A program made the translations under genes and the position numbers. 64,000 nucleotides of DNA from Tretioscincus oriximinensis. Taxonomy: Eukaryota > Chordata > Lepidosauria > Squamata > Gymnophthalmidae. The DNA lies in assembly GCA_022410635.1 (NCBI GenBank), contig JAJVDF010000496.1:1-64000 (forward strand), in the 5' to 3' direction. The notes under the pieces are model-generated. The model was not told the origin of the DNA, made no database searches, and saw only the letters and a program-made list of their open reading frames with translations. Shown here in pieces: positions 52,501-58,500 of this stretch (positions are counted from its first letter, which is position 1; every line of letters starts with the position of its first letter).

Positions 52501-55500
52501 GTATTCACTGACTTTTCCACTCATCGGCATCAGTGCATGAATAGCAAAAGAGGGGACATACCTTTAAGAGAATCCATTTGGAGCTGGCACGAGGCTGATG
52601 AAATGAAGCCAGGAGACTGAGCTGCACATGCCAAGCCAGCTGCGATCAAGCAGTAGTCCTGTTGGTTGACGTTTCCTTGTACTGTTCGTCTCCTAGTGAG
52701 GGCTAACAGCGTGCAGGGCGGCAGGCAGCTCTTAATGGAGGATGCCAGCATTTCGCTATTGCAGTATTATTCCGGAAGCATGGCGAAGCCTCCATTAAGA
52801 CATATGGTTGGGCAGAGAAGATGACGGTATATCGCGCCAAGAATCAGGTTTTTGTTGTGTGCTCACAGCCTTAGTCTCTAAAGCGCCACCAGCCCCTTGC
52901 TGGACTTTGTGAACAAAGACTAAAACGGCTATTTCTTTGAAATCTACCACTAAAAATGGTAGGCAGCATGAGCTTTCACAGACAAGTCTTTCTCTTCGGA
53001 AGCTATAAATAAATGATACGTTATTTAACGAACAATTAAGTGCAAGCTAAGCTTACAGGAAAAAAGTTACTGGGGTTAAATAATGCTGATGAGTAAATTT
53101 AGTTTAAAAAAGAAAACAAATTTCACCATTTGCAGCTGACGAAAAGGGAATTTAACCAATGGCAGCAGTTTGCAAAACCGCAGGGTTTAATTACCTTCAG
53201 CTATATTAACAAGTGTTCATTCAAAAAAAGTTATTCCCTCCTGGAGATGAGGAGGAAAACCTGCTTAACTCATTCAATGCTACAGTGCAGCAATGAATCA
53301 TGATGTCATAGTTTTAATCATAATTTTAATCATGGTGTCTATATATTTCCTATTAATTTTATCAAAGGTTCTTGGTGTAATGTTCCAACATCTTCCCTTA
53401 CCTCTTATTGGAGATTTTGCTAAGCTTCGTCATGCATCCAGAAAAATGGTGCAATTGAAGAGCAATGTCATATTGCAGATTTGTTTTCGGCTGCATGGCA
53501 AAATGCCTGCTTCCTCCATTAGGAGCTGCCTGCAGCCCTGCTCTCTGTCACACCGTCGTACAGAAATGAATAGGATGAGAAGATGCCAGCCAGTAGGACT
53601 GCAGGATCACAGTAGGCTGGATATGTTCTCGTCAGTCTCGCGCCAGCTCCGTACGGATATCAAGGTAGGTACGTCTGCAGAAAATCCCTTAGTTTCCCTC
53701 ATCGTGTGCAGTCAAAGTCTCACAATCTGAAAAAGGCACTAAAGAGCTTGACCTGAGGTCCTAGGTCTTTTTCAGATGCCACCTAAATGGAAACTAAGTT
53801 CTGAATCTTGAAGGGAAAGCTTTGGCTTTCCCATGTGGGAGCCCGTTTTGTGTTTTGATAACTTATTTTGCTAATCAATGTAAAACTGTTAAACAGCTGG
53901 CATGCATAAATAGTGGATAACCACGGCATCTGCCAGTGGGAATAGCATTTCTAGCAAGATACATATTTCAAAGATGTGGTATTTGAGCTTCTGTGGAGGT
54001 GCTTTGATGACGAACAAATCTAAGCAGAGATTCACTGTCTGGATTTATCACTACTAGTTGCACTTTCCCACCTTGCCCTTAAATTTAAACACACAGGAGC
54101 CACAGGTGGCAAGAGCTACACTGAGGCTAAATGGCTGAGCAGGAGAACAGGGGTGGATTTTCCCACCCTGTCATGCAGAGGTGTCTTGCAGGATCAGGCC
54201 TTAACCCATATAGTTCAGTATCCTCCCTCACACAGTGACCCACTACTTGTTTCCAGGAATTTTCAAGCAAAAGCCCAAAACAAAACCTCCTTAAGGTCTT
54301 GACTCCTTGCAAATAATTTTCAAAGGCATCCTGCTTGGCTCTCCATCATAAAGGGAGTTCCTAGGCATCCATTCTAATACCCACAGATACACCTGTCCTC
54401 CATGAATTTGAACTCCTTTTAAAACCCATACAGGCTGATTGTTGTCATCAACCACTCTAGTAGTAAATTCCACAGACTGATGGAAAAACCAAGGCCCTAC
54501 CCAGACAAGTGGATTAAATTCAGAATTTATTTTAAAGCTGAATTAACCCAATCACTCCTTTGCTGCACACATCTCCCAACCTGCAGCAAGCATTTGTTTT
54601 GCATTGGCCTCCCAATTGGATGCTCTTCCTTCCTCTCATATGTCAGAGCTCTCAATTCCCGCTTCCTCCTCCTCCCTGCTCTCGCGTGCAAGCATCAGAC
54701 AGACGCCCACTCTGAAGTCAGTACAACTCCACTATCTATAAAACCCACGTGAATTACTGAATTTACATAAAAGCTTTAGGTGGATTCTTCATCAGGTAAC
54801 TAACATAGCGGTAGCAAAACCCTGTCTGTATGGGGCTTTATACTCTTTGTCAATCCTAAAACTTAATCTATCAACTTCATAGAGTGCTATCAGTACAATA
54901 TTGTTCCTTTTCTACTCCATGCATGATTTTATATGTGTTAATAAGATCAGCTCTTCAAAATACTGCATTTCAAGGAATTAAAAAACAAGAACCCTATGAT
55001 TTTGCAACTATATGAAAAAATGCAGCTGGTTGCTGGAAGGGAAGAAACAGAGGAAGAAATAACTTGTTTTAAGGAACTCACTGTTCCACATTGGCTGCAT
55101 GGAAACTGTGTTACAATACATGTAATAGCTCTTTAGAACATATTACTCTGCCCTATAAGGCAAAATGACCGTTTGTCTACACCATTGTGTAGACACATTG
55201 GTCAATCACAGCAACATCCCACACCCTTGCTGCGACACACACCAGCCAGACATACACGGGCAAGAAGGAATCCGCGTCCATCTACTTCTACCCACGGCCA
55301 CTCACCTCATCCATGCGCAGCTGCACAGTAAGGCACACAAACCAAGCCCCATTTTTCAGGCTCAACCACTAGTCTTAAATGATAGAATCAATGAGCAGTT
55401 GTAGCAAAGGAGCAATTTGGATACTTTAATTTCCAGCTAAGTAATAGTACTTTCTAGCAAAACTGTGATACTGAAAACCATCAGGGAGCAGTTGCAGGCT

Positions 55501-58500
55501 TATTCTTCAAACAAATTTTTACAGTTACCACACAAACCCAGAATTCAAAGCAAGACAACGCATACACTCAGCACAGTGTCGAGCACAGGATGAAAAAAGG
55601 TCAAGAGCCCTCCTTTGCTTTCAATTATCTCCTTTCCTACAGCAAAAAATAGAGCAATGACCTTTTCCCCACTTTATCACTTGGGTCAAATGTCACCTTC
55701 AATTTGAGAATATTGAATAATTCTGAACCAATCTTATATAGTCACTTTTCTAACTTCCCAAAAGGTTTGTTGGAAGACCCTAAAGGTTTTCTAAAGGCAT
55801 GAGGTTTATTGAGCACTGGAAACTGTGGCCTGCTTTGTTGGAAGAGGTCAAAGTTCAGTATCTTCCATTTGACACCAATAAACAGCAAGCACTTCGGCTG
55901 AGCATACGAAATCAGTTCCCACCCATTTGTTTCCCAGAGGGTCACTTAGCTAAAGAGAGATGCTTGGGTAGACTGGTGTGAGAGAGACAAAAAATTACGC
56001 CTTGTTGAAAAGACGGTAGAGAAAGACTACAATGGGGGACAGTAGGGAAAGGTTACGGGTGGGGAGAAGAACATCACTCACCATTACAAGAGCAGTGCAC
56101 ATTTCTGTAGAATCGGGGGCACACAAAACTAATCCGAGCTGTGCTGTAGGTCATCAGGGAGTGGGAATCGACAGATAGGCTTTGCTCACAGTGCTGCTCC
56201 TGACAATCCAGTCCAGAGCAATTCTTCTCCAGAATAGCTGAGATGCGAATCACATTTTCCAAGTGTCGCCTTGCATTGGTGAGCTTCTGAATTAAGTAGG
56301 CAGGCTTATAGAAGCCACCCGTTTGCATCTGGACTGCAAAGAGCATGTCAAGTTGACTGGTGCCTGCCACAGGCTGAATACTGATGATATGCAGGCTGTC
56401 TTGCTTCTGAGTGAGGATAGCATTGCGTAGCGTGCGCCTAAATCCACGCATGTGGAGCCCCACAAAATCCTCAGGTGAGACGTCCTCGAAGCGAATTGTG
56501 ACTGTATTCTGCAACATTTCCTGCACCAATTGCTCCACGTGGACTGTCACATCCATGGGTACCTGGAATCGCCCATCGCTGACCGAAACATTCAGGACAT
56601 ACTTCCCACTGTCCAGCCCTCCCAGGGCAATGATTTTTCCATCATGGTTGTTGACCTTGAACAAGCTCTTCTGTTCCGACTTGAGGCCGTACGTGAGGAC
56701 GTCATACACGTCTTGGTCTGTTGCATGTATCTTCCCTATAACACCCCCAGGGAAATCATCTTCCATGGTGACAATAAATATTTCCAATGGGCTCGCGGTT
56801 GGCTTGTGAATGCTTTCTTCTATCACCCGGACCTGAATGTAAGTGTGAGATACTTGTTGTGGCTTTCCAGAATCTTTTGCCTACGTAAATGTGGAATAAA
56901 TTGGGTGGGAAATATTAATAAAACAAACAAACAAACAAAAAGCACAATCCTAAATTTTAGGGAAAGAGGAATATAAATAACTGAGTGTTTGATTTCTGGA
57001 AATACTTTAGAATTCTAATACTATCAAATCTGCCTTAGAGATACAGAGAATTTCTGTGCTTATCTTTTGGTCAGTCTATGATGTAAACTACACATACCTC
57101 CCTTCTGCATCATAGTCTGGTTCAAGGGAGATCTCGGACATCTCTGATACGCTCTGTGTGTGAGTTCAGGGCCAGTGCAGGGGCTAGTAGTGCAGTCAAG
57201 TAGGCAATATTGTTCCAGACCACTGTGTGATGTGATCTGTACCAGTGGATCTGATTTTATCCAGGCTCACTGATCCAGATCACTATCTTTGCACACAATA
57301 GAAGGAGAAGAACTGGGTTCTTGTACCTCACTTTTCTCACCTTTCAAAGGGATTCAAAGCAGCTTACAAGGGTATTTTTGCCCGAAGGCTTACATTCTAT
57401 CTTCCCTACCAGGCTGCGGTGATTTCCATGTATCTACTTGCAGTCAGTTGCAATTTCTTGCAATTCATGCTTTGAATAGCTGGCAGCCAGGCCCACTGAT
57501 ACAAATCATAATATAAAATGGTTTGAAACAGCACTCTTTGCACAGTGACACTGAACTACACCAGTTCCTGAGGCTTACAGGAACTTCAGGAATCCTTCTC
57601 CTATGCATACCAAGTGTTCCAGCAGTGGGCAGGTGTCCCTTCGAATAGTCAGTGATGTAGAAAAGAGCCTGTTGTCTATGCATAGGAAGACAGGCCAGGG
57701 TTCCAACTTGCCTGATACCTAGTAGGCCCCTGACGAAGAGGATCCTGCCCACCCGCCCTTGGATTTACCTGCATTTTGAATATAAGGGTTTGTGAAGCTC
57801 TATACACACGAACAGGCAGCCTTGGTTGCTCTGTTGTAATTCCAGCATGTGCTGGGCAGGGAATTTGCACATAGTGTATGATGCTTTGGGCTTCACAGTT
57901 ACTGCATGCGTCTGTGCACACTATCATCCCGTGCCCCCTCCTGCTGTGCTGCCATCCAATGTGGGGTCCCCCTTTGATTCCCAGTCTGCCACTAAGCGTA
58001 TGTCACAGAATAGCCAAAATGTAAGTGCAAAAAGACCCACAGATGGGATTGTGGGAAAATTATCTGAGATATGAGCTAGTTCAGAATATATGTATTAATA
58101 TATGAGGCTGAGATTAAGCCTGAAGCTACACGTATTAAAAAGCAGCTTAGAGGTGTATCAAAACACTCAATTCTTTTCAAGCTTTCCGTTTTATTTGGAA
58201 AGATAAAACTTGCTTAAATAAAACCTTTAAATATGCAAAACGACCTGCACACTCAGTGTAGACAATCAAGTTACAAACCAGGATTTACTTAGAGGTTAAA
58301 GTGTGTGCAATTTTCCCTACGCCCTTTACATATTCTAATCAGGAAATCCTTGGGGGAAAAAATATTCTTTTTGGTAGAAGTTTCCTCACAGACCCTCTCT
58401 CTTAATAGCATTAATATTAATCTTCCCTCCAATTTCATTTCATGCTAATGACTTTGTAAGACAGCTGGCTATCTGTTTATCACTACAGAATCTAGAGCGT

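Larger units (their letters stand above)
39308..56081 (-). other. FAT3: FAT3 16.8-kb intron between exons 3 and 4
   Basis: This is the largest intron in the window, and the codon split across it (AATG|GT) is consistent. It carries SINEs (40751, 43401, 44896), CR1-like and L2-like ends, foldback elements (42137, 48861, 52862), a short palindromic MITE (44763) and two copies of an unrecognised repeat (52580 and 53405). The stretches 45300-46560, 46770-48840, 49500-50680, 51640-52570 and 54490-56080 hold nothing I can assign. No extra exon is needed for the reading frame. Confidence 0.75.

Noticed and set aside
55165..55404. 79-codon histidine-rich open frame
   Set aside because: No similarity recognised, no splice or promoter context, within a FAT3 intron. 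Chance frame.
56411..56976. Plus-strand frames over FAT3 exon 3
   Set aside because: They are antisense to the cadherin and membrane-proximal exon. No domain is recognisable in them.
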